Source: a virus
Virus record (IMG/VR): IMGVR_UViG_3300029787_000070
Coordinates: 2,179 to 53,145 of that record
Direction: 5' to 3' (one strand)
DNA length: 50,967 bases
Numbering within the stretch: position 1 is the stretch's first letter; each line of letters starts with the position of its first letter. Under the pieces are notes generated by a model. The model saw only the letters and a program-made list of their open reading frames with translations. It did not search any database and was not told the origin of the DNA. The position numbers were made by a program, and so were the translations under genes. This document shows positions 23,801-30,636 of the stretch, one piece after another.

Positions 23801-26800
23801 AACTTACTCTGCCTCTAAAACCTCTTGTTTTATTTTTATCTGCAGTTATTTCTAAAGGAAAGTCATAACCTAATTTTTCTAATGCAACTAAAGATTGATG
23901 AACTTTTGTAGCTATAATTTTATAGTCTTTATTAGGTGCATTATTTTTTAACCATTTCATCATTTTTACAGAATCACCTTTGGTACGACTTCTTGGATTA
24001 AATACACCTGCTTTTTTAAGACCATCTAAAATAAAAGTTCTTTCATCAGATTTTTCTTTTGCAGACATTTGTCTTGCATTATAAATTTTATTTGGCACAG
24101 GACTTGTAGTAGGTGCAACAGGAGGAGTTGTAGGACCTGCTGGAGGCGTAGTAGTTGTAGGTGTAGGTTTTGGTATGGTTAAAGGTCTAATACCTGTAGG
24201 CTTTAGAGTTTGTTTTATTTCATCACCAGGAATTATTGTTGGTCTAACTGCAGGTTCATCTAATTGTGAAAAGTCTGTAGCAAAGTTAAATGATTGTAAT
24301 CCCTTATCTCCAATCCTAGTAGTTCTTACTATATCTCTTTCTCTTCTGCCAATCCTGCCTGATTCAATATCATTAAATATTTCTGTAGCACTCTTATATC
24401 CTGAGCTACGCATAGCTTGACCCATAGATTTAAAGAACTCAATAATCTTATTGTAGATACCTTCTACTTTAGGAGGAGTATTAACCAGTAAATCTTTTTG
24501 TCTAAATAGTTCTGCTATAGCTTCTTCTACAATATATTCTTCTTTAAACGCATCTGTTAAATTTCTATTTTCAAACTCACGCTTAGTTCTATTAATAGCT
24601 TCTTGATAAAAAGTTTGATTTTGTTTAGGAAATTTAGTTTGCTTAACCATTTTAGTTAAATAACTATATTCTGCTTTAGTAATTAAATCTTTTGCACGAA
24701 GAGCATGAATCATCTCATGGTCTAATACTTTGTTAAGTCTTTCTTGTATCTCTACATCGGTAGCACTACCATCAGGATTTACTGCATTAAGAGATAAGAA
24801 AATAGTATCTGTATTTCTATCATATTCTCCTTCTACAGCTCCTTGTGTTTCTGTTGCTCTAACTTGACTAGGGTCATACTTTATTTCACCTTCTATTTGT
24901 CTTAATGTGCTAGTAGAGATTATGTCATCACTTATAACAATGCCAGTCTCTTTAAGACCTCTAGCATCCATTGTTTTTCTTATTTCTTGTGCAAACTTAT
25001 TAGTCTTACCTTGCTCTAAAGTCTCAGCATAATTAATAGTTTTAGGTATTACTTCTGCAGGTGGTAGTAATCTTTCTTGTTTTGTTGTTTCTTGTTGTAC
25101 TAATTCTGCAATAGTTTCTGGAGGCAACTTACCTTCTGCAGTAAGTCTTGCACCAAACTCTTCTGGTGTTTCATTAAAACCTTCTGCTCTTCTAGCTATA
25201 TCAAACTCAAAGTTATCTCTTATCTTATAGTTATTAATGCCATCTATTTTTTCTGCTCTATTGCTATAAATTAAATCATCAAGAAATTGTTCATTCCGAC
25301 CCATTTGTTTTAAGGATGCTTTATTAAAAGTCATATTATTGCTTTTCATTTCAGCAACAAAATCTGCCATATCTTGTGCAGAATAATCTCTTGGTCTAAA
25401 GTCTGGGAAAGTTGTTCTTGAATTGAACTTAGGAAGTGAATGAAGTTTAGCTAAAAATAATTCTTTTTGACCTTGTTTCATTTTTTTAAACTCAGGCGTA
25501 CCTGTGTATTTTTCTGCTGCATATTGAACAGCAGGTGATTGAAAAGATAAATCTATATTTTTAGATGCAGCTATTTCTAATATATACATAGCTGATGTAT
25601 TTGGTTTATCTTTATCTGCAACAATAGAAGGCTCACCATTTTTTTCAGAAGCTTTAAATACTCCTTGTGCATATGCAGATGTAAATTCATTAAACTGTTT
25701 AGGTGTTAATAATTCTTTAGCTTGTTTCATAGATAATCTAGGATAGCTACGAGAAGTTTTGCCTGGATTTTGTGCAACAAAACTATTTACTAAACCTCTA
25801 AGAATTACCTCTTGTTTAGAATCTTTAGGCACACTATTTATTAATTGTTGAATAGTTACATTACTAGCTTTAGTATCTTCTAAACTTTGTCCTATTTCAT
25901 AAGCAGTAGAACTATTAATTAGTCCTAAGTTATATGTATCGTTATCTAGTTTTGATTTTAATTTTTTATTATTAAAGTCTTTTGTTATCTTATCTCTTAC
26001 TTTAATAGCTTCTATTTCTGTATCTTTTATATCAACCTGTGCAGGAGCTTCAGGATTAGTAATATCAACAACGGCAAATTGTTCTTGTGGAGTCATTACT
26101 ACTTCTACTGAAGGCTCTGTTGTTAGTTCTTCAGGTGCTATAAGTTGTGGAACTATAGTAGGTGGTATATCTTGTATTTCTTCAAGAGTGCCTTGCTCCA
26201 TTGCAAGTTCAGCTTTTTTTGCATTTATTAACTGAGCTTTATTTTCATCAGCTCTTAAATTATCTTCTTCTAGTTGTTTTCTTCTAGCAGAACTTTTACC
26301 TGCCATACTAGTAACAACTAAATCAGCAGCAGCACCAATAATACCGCCAATAGTAAACTCTTCAAACATACTATCTGCTATAGGTAAGTCCTCACTATAA
26401 AGACCTCTAGCTGTTAAATCTTGTAATATACTTGCAGCTACCTCTTGTCCACCCTCAGCAGCTCCTGATTGTAATGCAGATACTAATCTTTCTTTAGTAT
26501 TTAAATCTGTTTTACTAGATACTTTACCTAAAATTCTAGCAACAGGTAATACTTCAGTTATACCTATAAGACCACCAAATAATTCAGCAGTAGTTTCAGT
26601 TAAACCACTTACATCTTCGCCCATTTCTCTAGCTATCTGTAGTCTATCGCCTTGTGCTGCTATACCTGTGGGTATTGCTAAAGCTGTTGGTGCTGTAAAT
26701 GTTGGTGATAGTATGCCCTTAGCTGCTCCTGGTGCTTTAGCTAGTGCTCTACCTACTAGACCTGCACCTAAGAATGGTCCGAATGAACCTATGCCTTCTC

Positions 26801-27137
26801 CTAGTTTTGTAGAAAACTTATCAGCATATCGTGGGTCTCCTGCTAATATAGAATCTTCTCTTAATCTATCTTGTAATCCTTCAAGACCTTTATATAAGTT
26901 ACTGTCGTTGCCAATATCAAATAAACCAACAATACCTGTAGGCACATCTAAAGCTAATCCAGCAGCACCTCTTGGTATTGCTTTTACAAACTCGCCTACT
27001 TGTCCTAATGCTGATGTTTGATTTATATCAATGCCGTATTTATCTTTAACAACTTCAGCTAATTGTAGTCTTGTTTCGGGGTCTAAATTATCAGGAATTT
27101 TTATTTTTTTTCCTTCGCCAATATCATATTCAGCCAT
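17826..27137 (-). CDS. Giant polyvalent internal virion protein, 3103 residues
   Basis: Probably carried in the head and ejected into the host. Rough order: N-terminal DIGEGKKIKIPD module; two Gly/Ala-rich hydrophobic stretches (about 50-170) that could span a membrane; a HExxH site in DHEMIHALR (near 806); a Pro/Thr linker near 1000; a second HExxH in LLHEGIHQ (near 1164); an ADP-ribosyltransferase-like domain (about 1730-1835, with YRGENPN, GLYLTD, GYDGVYS); a ParB/Srx-like HEGRHRVAL (near 1987); then an LPD38-type helical domain (about 2440-2900). Domain order fits the 'polyvalent proteins' known from phages and conjugative elements. Five xFSR motifs lie at domain borders (see findings). 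Last gene of the late block. Confidence 0.88.
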   Translation of the reverse strand: MAEYDIGEGKKIKIPDNLDPETRLQLAEVVKDKYGIDINQTSALGQVGEFVKAIPRGAAGLALDVPTGIVGLFDIGNDSNLYKGLEGLQDRLREDSILAGDPRYADKFSTKLGEGIGSFGPFLGAGLVGRALAKAPGAAKGILSPTFTAPTALAIPTGIAAQGDRLQIAREMGEDVSGLTETTAELFGGLIGITEVLPVARILGKVSSKTDLNTKERLVSALQSGAAEGGQEVAASILQDLTARGLYSEDLPIADSMFEEFTIGGIIGAAADLVVTSMAGKSSARRKQLEEDNLRADENKAQLINAKKAELAMEQGTLEEIQDIPPTIVPQLIAPEELTTEPSVEVVMTPQEQFAVVDITNPEAPAQVDIKDTEIEAIKVRDKITKDFNNKKLKSKLDNDTYNLGLINSSTAYEIGQSLEDTKASNVTIQQLINSVPKDSKQEVILRGLVNSFVAQNPGKTSRSYPRLSMKQAKELLTPKQFNEFTSAYAQGVFKASEKNGEPSIVADKDKPNTSAMYILEIAASKNIDLSFQSPAVQYAAEKYTGTPEFKKMKQGQKELFLAKLHSLPKFNSRTTFPDFRPRDYSAQDMADFVAEMKSNNMTFNKASLKQMGRNEQFLDDLIYSNRAEKIDGINNYKIRDNFEFDIARRAEGFNETPEEFGARLTAEGKLPPETIAELVQQETTKQERLLPPAEVIPKTINYAETLEQGKTNKFAQEIRKTMDARGLKETGIVISDDIISTSTLRQIEGEIKYDPSQVRATETQGAVEGEYDRNTDTIFLSLNAVNPDGSATDVEIQERLNKVLDHEMIHALRAKDLITKAEYSYLTKMVKQTKFPKQNQTFYQEAINRTKREFENRNLTDAFKEEYIVEEAIAELFRQKDLLVNTPPKVEGIYNKIIEFFKSMGQAMRSSGYKSATEIFNDIESGRIGRRERDIVRTTRIGDKGLQSFNFATDFSQLDEPAVRPTIIPGDEIKQTLKPTGIRPLTIPKPTPTTTTPPAGPTTPPVAPTTSPVPNKIYNARQMSAKEKSDERTFILDGLKKAGVFNPRSRTKGDSVKMMKWLKNNAPNKDYKIIATKVHQSLVALEKLGYDFPLEITADKNKTRGFRGRVSYTILPKPKYFKMRINDVFGKDFVEFAEGKIGPTNPVARTLMGSNGVNFETLLHEGIHQATVPHMEDVSGGPKSKNKKIQKAYKDLANQRTRVETYVKDIMSKFDEGATNIDEGNLTFDEFMSSLPTTLNTSLRVELRDVYFNNGKLRTESDVRSRLKYFKENLIDYRINGIQSGKSRPDSAEFLTFGLTNRNFQELLESIPTKPGATKSIWNEFVEAIRNILGIPAKLDTELSAFLKNAGVALDLQAEGVPLAGDNRPGGIAEEVSLFSRTTNKYPKTQQQINTAPREILEESLNYHNQLLFEKERERTVDATILKDWEVTKLNRAITNTSAIINKTKQRLKELDDGIQPPLFSRTVTDDDIIQSREYQNRWYSEVAEAYKKYEKNWLNYYNKVIYGSDQNVSYSDVQYNDPELIPPGAFSGINDDVLDKRTFDGMLVGEWDFATEQYDYLPYDARYGNSLDEYGYAEYQNLGFEIGDFVGDGKTKTFILNESPVGDLVVTNDLSKWNPKTGKYESIKDEEDSLYYYPSPSDLPQNFVDSDGNFFDKRIKRGTNKFDIDGNKITFKTAPAKGESITVRKRIYNIAAFLQDKIVKEMRSENTLNENPEWMKQSFEKNNNIFYRGENPNTGVATGEDFFALGEGLYLTDRVATAQAYAKQVGEAGIVNKYFVPNNIKLLDADSTQFIEFKKQLDLESWESPRTKTDTFALTNKVKKAGYDGVYSKDDMTGMVIFNPQEVGVRLAPEQDTDLPTFSRAATETQPPYMDFNRQQIRDFSSNRVGFYNGVEIPLTHVTRMNVDDFLKLTTFDQEHINDIMEEGPTVYGISEGDINAALDPKNRRMSSAMFDPEIADTALTASLPSLQITGNGEIIRHEGRHRVALIKKGGGRTVPVFIHFPESNVEQNIPNPSGQTLQEQGVTSLKNENIDEESEAYTNQFANFVVPINKLGEIAPLHRDSAQTKDKLNYAVQVATAPDIQADIPLFSRGQRDDTGTNTQTNIQLREALAEAEETVKQTPRGSIPYYNLNASDTALKIAIDFNKDLSAKAPDDIPNFSRPTLDGLQDNLKEFITRTGGEVLPDQSMGARFIEVVKDPITSIKNFFKEFRQRYIDQYDTLTKTLLAGKTKEFYLGIDERTGKLRKNPKTKKPYTEEEAIATAEQVTLANMFASAGAEQSVRMSDKSRGVFQGMLTRGIPTDLVDGVKSLVKTIPLPLVDANGNLTGKTGGLIQILAPLFSNLKLNLEAVFKSYAMLKRAKSLDESGREIDTPVKPKDYILIQQIEQQHPEVVEVYNNYQNWNNALIKLAESKGILSAEQSALWREHSVYYPFYRQMVDDSGIKGPKIAGGSLPGNPLDIQIKGSEEIIDADPIEAISRNSLSILTAALKNDAMNKIVTNLETMGLAQKISAKDAGTTDSLFFFENGNKQHYQVDDPRLVYSLQNVGGVAPGAIGKFLAVPAGLLRDTVTRDPGFVVINILRDTLSSAVTSGAPYTPIIDSVKNMFGSMEELEQFGVLGGYDYSVDEGSVKQFITRTMRQQGLTPNNGMSPTGAFFKLWDGLGALTTKSDGATRKAVYDGVYKMLKEQGKSEAVAQSEAAYQAQEIINFGRRGSDSLFRIITAAIPFLNARIQGLDVLHRGLFGKYSAVEKQQVGESLKEVQSRIFRRTFFNAGLLVSLTALYYMMVSDTDEYKNLKREVRDDNWVMPIGNGNAVKIPIPFEVGMLFKAIPERVFDMTMGDDAFTRKSVDEAMTSIGRQAQTSFNIPFFQPGGGIQLLKPISEVINNRNTFTDTEIVPYYQQKKEPGLQSRPTTNEFARVMGEALNISPAKIEHVMRGYTGTLGGYVLSAVDTITRGATGSPLIPSNYQLSKMPVFNRLLLDLDKSGGYQQQFYELRGEVDRAVATINSLQKQRRFDELSAYRSNMQGVLNIKGQVRSIERYLDNWRKRRDRIYQDENLSITVKSDMIRDLELERDMRLAMVPELRKKANIPIFSLNL

Positions 27138-27143
27138 AATTTA

Positions 27144-28727
27144 TTATCCTACTTCTTGGACTAAACCTAATAATTCATCTCTTTTATCTTTTTCAGCAAC
27201 TGTTATTCCTTGTAATTGTTGTATTCTTTTAAGTAATGCAGCTTCTCTTACTTTTGCTTCGTCTGGTGTTAAAACTCCAGAATCAACTAAATCATTTAAA
27301 GATTGATACTGTTTAATAGCAATATCTAATGGCATATTAGCTACATCTGCTTCATATTTAGCAGTTTGTGCTTCTAATAATCTACCTTGTAAGCCTTGTA
27401 ATTCTGAAGCTTGTTCTGCTGATTTAATTCCAAAGTAAGCATCAGATATACCACTACTTAATTCTCCTAAATTTCTAGCAGAACCTATAGCACCACCAAG
27501 ACCTATTAACATATCTGCTCCGCGAGAAGATTTTACAAAGTCTTTAAATCTTTGACCTAATCCCTTATCTTTATCTGCATTTGCATCACCAGTAATTACA
27601 TCTTTAAATACTTGTTCTTGTGAGCCTTCAGTTTGTGTTTGTACTGTTGCTGGATTTATTTCTTCTTCATCTAATAATGCTTCAATACCTAATTTAGTTG
27701 AACCTACAATAGGTAATGCTGCTACACCAGTTCTTCCAAAACTAAATGCTCTTTCAGGTATATCTTTACCTGTAGCAGTATCAATTATTTTAGATGTTTT
27801 TGTTTTTGGGTTTATTACTTTTCTTTGCCCTACTTTTAAACCACCTTGTAAAGCTGGATTAGGAACTGTATAAGTTTTTTGCACACCACTTTTAATTGCA
27901 GGTGCAACTTTTTTAGCTGCTGCTACAACTTTAGGCAATAGTGCAATACCTCCTTTTACTGCAGAACCAAGAACAACACCTACACCTGGAATAAAAAATG
28001 TTGCATTAGCAGCTAATGATAAAGCATCTGTTGGATTTTCTTTTGCCCAATTTATTGCTTTACTTAAAAATCCTGATTCATTATTTACATCTTGATTTTG
28101 TATTGGATTAGTAAATGTTGCAGATAAACTATCTGTACCTGCTCCTATACTACCACCTGCTTGATAGCCTGTTAATCCACCATTAGCCATAGATTCATCA
28201 GATACAGATAATTTTTCTATATCTTCATTATCATCTTTTTTTCTTGAATCTAAATATGATTTAATTAAAGGTGCTATACCCATATTTTTATCAACCATAT
28301 TTAAAATACCAGCAGAATTTCCTGAATATAAAGCATATGCTGGTGATAACATTTTTAATATATCGTCAGATGTACTACCACCTTCTTCATAACTTATTTT
28401 ACCACCACTAGCAGCAGCCATTAAAGGAGAAGGCGGAGCCATGTTACCCATATCACCCGATTGGAAAGCATTTGGTGTATCAGATGATTGAGCCATAGCT
28501 CCTAAACCAGATGGACTTCCTGCAAATTCTGCTACTACCTCTTCAGAAACAGTTGTTTCTGGTTTAGGCTGTTGTGCAGCATACATTTTTTCCATTTGTG
28601 TTCTTCGTTGTATTTCAGATAATACTAAATAAGAGGGATAAGTAGAGTTAGGGTCTTGCGACATTTGTATTAACTGTTCTTTTGGAACAAACTCTAATTC
28701 ATTTGATAATTCTACTAAATTTGCCAT
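27144..28727 (-). CDS. Internal virion/ejection protein candidate, 527 residues
   Basis: N-terminal helices (LVELSNELEFVPKEQLIQMS), a Gly-rich part with ASGGKISYEEGG and ANGGLTGYQAGG, then a hydrophobic stretch near residue 245 (FFIPGVGVVLGSAVKGGIALL) that may insert in a membrane, and a helical C-terminus. Position directly upstream of the polyvalent gene, with a six-base gap, suggests it is co-packaged and ejected. The GYQxGG-type motif is shared with the 806-residue neighbour. No enzyme domain seen. Confidence 0.65.
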   Translation of the reverse strand: MANLVELSNELEFVPKEQLIQMSQDPNSTYPSYLVLSEIQRRTQMEKMYAAQQPKPETTVSEEVVAEFAGSPSGLGAMAQSSDTPNAFQSGDMGNMAPPSPLMAAASGGKISYEEGGSTSDDILKMLSPAYALYSGNSAGILNMVDKNMGIAPLIKSYLDSRKKDDNEDIEKLSVSDESMANGGLTGYQAGGSIGAGTDSLSATFTNPIQNQDVNNESGFLSKAINWAKENPTDALSLAANATFFIPGVGVVLGSAVKGGIALLPKVVAAAKKVAPAIKSGVQKTYTVPNPALQGGLKVGQRKVINPKTKTSKIIDTATGKDIPERAFSFGRTGVAALPIVGSTKLGIEALLDEEEINPATVQTQTEGSQEQVFKDVITGDANADKDKGLGQRFKDFVKSSRGADMLIGLGGAIGSARNLGELSSGISDAYFGIKSAEQASELQGLQGRLLEAQTAKYEADVANMPLDIAIKQYQSLNDLVDSGVLTPDEAKVREAALLKRIQQLQGITVAEKDKRDELLGLVQEVG

Positions 28728-30157
28728 TAACTCATTCCTTTATATAAACCCAGTCCTTGTAATCCCATGCCTAAAGCTGATTGGAATAATCCTGGTTGTT
28801 GTTGATAAGTGCTTATTTGTTGTTGTGGTTGAACAGGCACACCTCTTAATAATCCACCTAAGAAACCTAGCTGTTGTTGACCAAAACCTTGTTGTCTTAA
28901 AAAGTCTTGATAACCCATATCCATAGATGCTTGTTGCATTGCTCTTTGTTGTGAACCTATACCTGTTAATGCAGCTATTCTTTGTCTTACATCATCTTGT
29001 ATATCTCCACCAACATTTCTAAGAGCATCTACAGATGCCAAACCATATCGTTGAGACATATCATAAGCTGATTGACCAAGTTTTTCTTGTGCTTGTCTAG
29101 CAGCTTCTCTAGCTTGATAAGCAGCAATATCTTGTTTTCCTTGTTCTTGGAAAGATTTTTCTGTTTGAGCATATGCACTTTGCATATATTTTTCTTGTGC
29201 TTGTCGTGCTGCTTCATTTTGTTGTGCTGCTGTTAATCCTAACTTAGCTGCTGCTTGTCTTGCAGCTTCACCTGCTTGATATCTTTGTGTATCTAATTGT
29301 GTTTGTTTTTGGAAAGAACCTTCTTCTAATCCATACGCACTTTGTCCAAATCTTTCTTGTGCCTGTCTTGCTTGTTCTTCTGCAGTAAATTGTTGTAGAC
29401 CAAATCTTGAAGCATCTAATTGTGCTGCTCTTTCTGCTGCAAGTTGTGCTTGTGCTGATTGAAAAGCACCTAAACTACCTTTTGCTTGAATATCATCAAG
29501 TTGTTGACCTAAATTACGCTCTCTTTCTGCTTGTAGAATAGCTTCACGATAACCACCAAGACCACCAGACATAGCTGCAGCATCAGCAGTCTTATCACCC
29601 ATCATTTCAGAAGTTCTAATAGCTTCTCTTTTTTGTATATCAGTTACAGCTTGTTGATATGGATTCATAAATCTACCTATATTAGATTCATATCCTAAAA
29701 CATTATAATCAGGTCCAGCACTTCTTGCTTGATATCTAGGTGAATAACCTTGTGCTTGATAACCTGGACCCATAGCTGCTGCCTGATAATCAGAACCTAC
29801 TAAACCAGCTTGATAGCCAGAGCCATATTCTTGTGCATCATATGTATTGCCTAAGTAATCAGCTTGATAACCAGAACCATATGGTCCACCTAACATAGCA
29901 GCTCTTTGTGAAGCTAATTGATATTCTGGTGGAGTTCCTGCTTGTGCATAACCTCTAGTCATACCTTGACTAGCTAATTCATCAGGAGAAAAATACGCTA
30001 TTCTTTCTCCACTATATGGAGTATATGGTTGATTAGATTCTGCTTCTCCTCTTTTTAGGAGTCGTTCAAAATATGGTTGTACATATTCTGGTAAATCTGT
30101 TTGAGTTACTCTTGTTTCAGTTGGTGCTGATGATGAACCACCGCTTCTTCCACCCAT
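28727..30157 (-). CDS. Internal virion protein with repeated YQA and long helical repeats, 476 residues
   Basis: After a short Ser/Gly start and a conserved-looking LPEYVQPYFERLLKRGE, residues 90-160 hold short repeats ending in YQA (GSGYQADYLG, GSDYQAAAMG, GPGYQAQGYS). Residues 235-370 are a long Ala/Gln/Glu-rich helical region with repeats such as ARQAQERFGQSAYG, ARQAQEKYMQSAYA and ARQAQEKLGQSAYD. The C-terminus is Gln-rich. Such proteins are typical of the ejected core of podoviruses. It overlaps the next gene by one base. Confidence 0.65.
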   Translation of the reverse strand: MGGRSGGSSSAPTETRVTQTDLPEYVQPYFERLLKRGEAESNQPYTPYSGERIAYFSPDELASQGMTRGYAQAGTPPEYQLASQRAAMLGGPYGSGYQADYLGNTYDAQEYGSGYQAGLVGSDYQAAAMGPGYQAQGYSPRYQARSAGPDYNVLGYESNIGRFMNPYQQAVTDIQKREAIRTSEMMGDKTADAAAMSGGLGGYREAILQAERERNLGQQLDDIQAKGSLGAFQSAQAQLAAERAAQLDASRFGLQQFTAEEQARQAQERFGQSAYGLEEGSFQKQTQLDTQRYQAGEAARQAAAKLGLTAAQQNEAARQAQEKYMQSAYAQTEKSFQEQGKQDIAAYQAREAARQAQEKLGQSAYDMSQRYGLASVDALRNVGGDIQDDVRQRIAALTGIGSQQRAMQQASMDMGYQDFLRQQGFGQQQLGFLGGLLRGVPVQPQQQISTYQQQPGLFQSALGMGLQGLGLYKGMS

Positions 30158-30636
30158 TATTCATTCTCCTTAAATTCATATTCAAAAAAAATTGCTGTTT
30201 TTTCCCATCCTTGTCTATCTTTAATCCAATTCCAAAAACCTGCTCTACCAATACCTTCTATGCCTACACATTCATTACTTTTAGCCCATTTGTTTATAAC
30301 TTCAAGACCTCTATCAATCCATTCATCCATTTTTTTACCGCCAATATGGTCTATATTTAACATTCTTTTACCAGTTGGATATTCAACTATCTTTGTTATA
30401 GAACATCCAAATATATCTAATGTTTCTTTATCAAATATAATCCATAAAGAAGCTTGTTTATTTAAACAGTCATAAAATATATCTTTAGGTAAAGCTCTAC
30501 CATTAGAACGATTACAAGATTTTTGTAAATGTTTTTCACATTGTTCCCAAACTAAAGTTAATCTATCATCTGGCACAAGTGATATTTCAAAATCATGTTC
30601 TGTTTCTAGTTCTATTTTTTCTGCTACTTGATTCAT
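30157..30636 (-). CDS. GNAT-fold-like protein in the virion block
   Basis: 159 residues. The pattern ASLWIIFDKETLDIFGCSIT, then RMLNIDHIGGKKMDEWIDRG, then GIEGIGRAGFWNWIKDRQGW, and a final strand, looks like a GNAT fold without a clear acetyl-CoA motif. Small proteins of this type sit among tail and core genes of T7-like and marine podoviruses. A structural rather than enzymatic role is more likely given the location between ejection proteins. Confidence 0.55.
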   Translation of the reverse strand: MNQVAEKIELETEHDFEISLVPDDRLTLVWEQCEKHLQKSCNRSNGRALPKDIFYDCLNKQASLWIIFDKETLDIFGCSITKIVEYPTGKRMLNIDHIGGKKMDEWIDRGLEVINKWAKSNECVGIEGIGRAGFWNWIKDRQGWEKTAIFFEYEFKENE

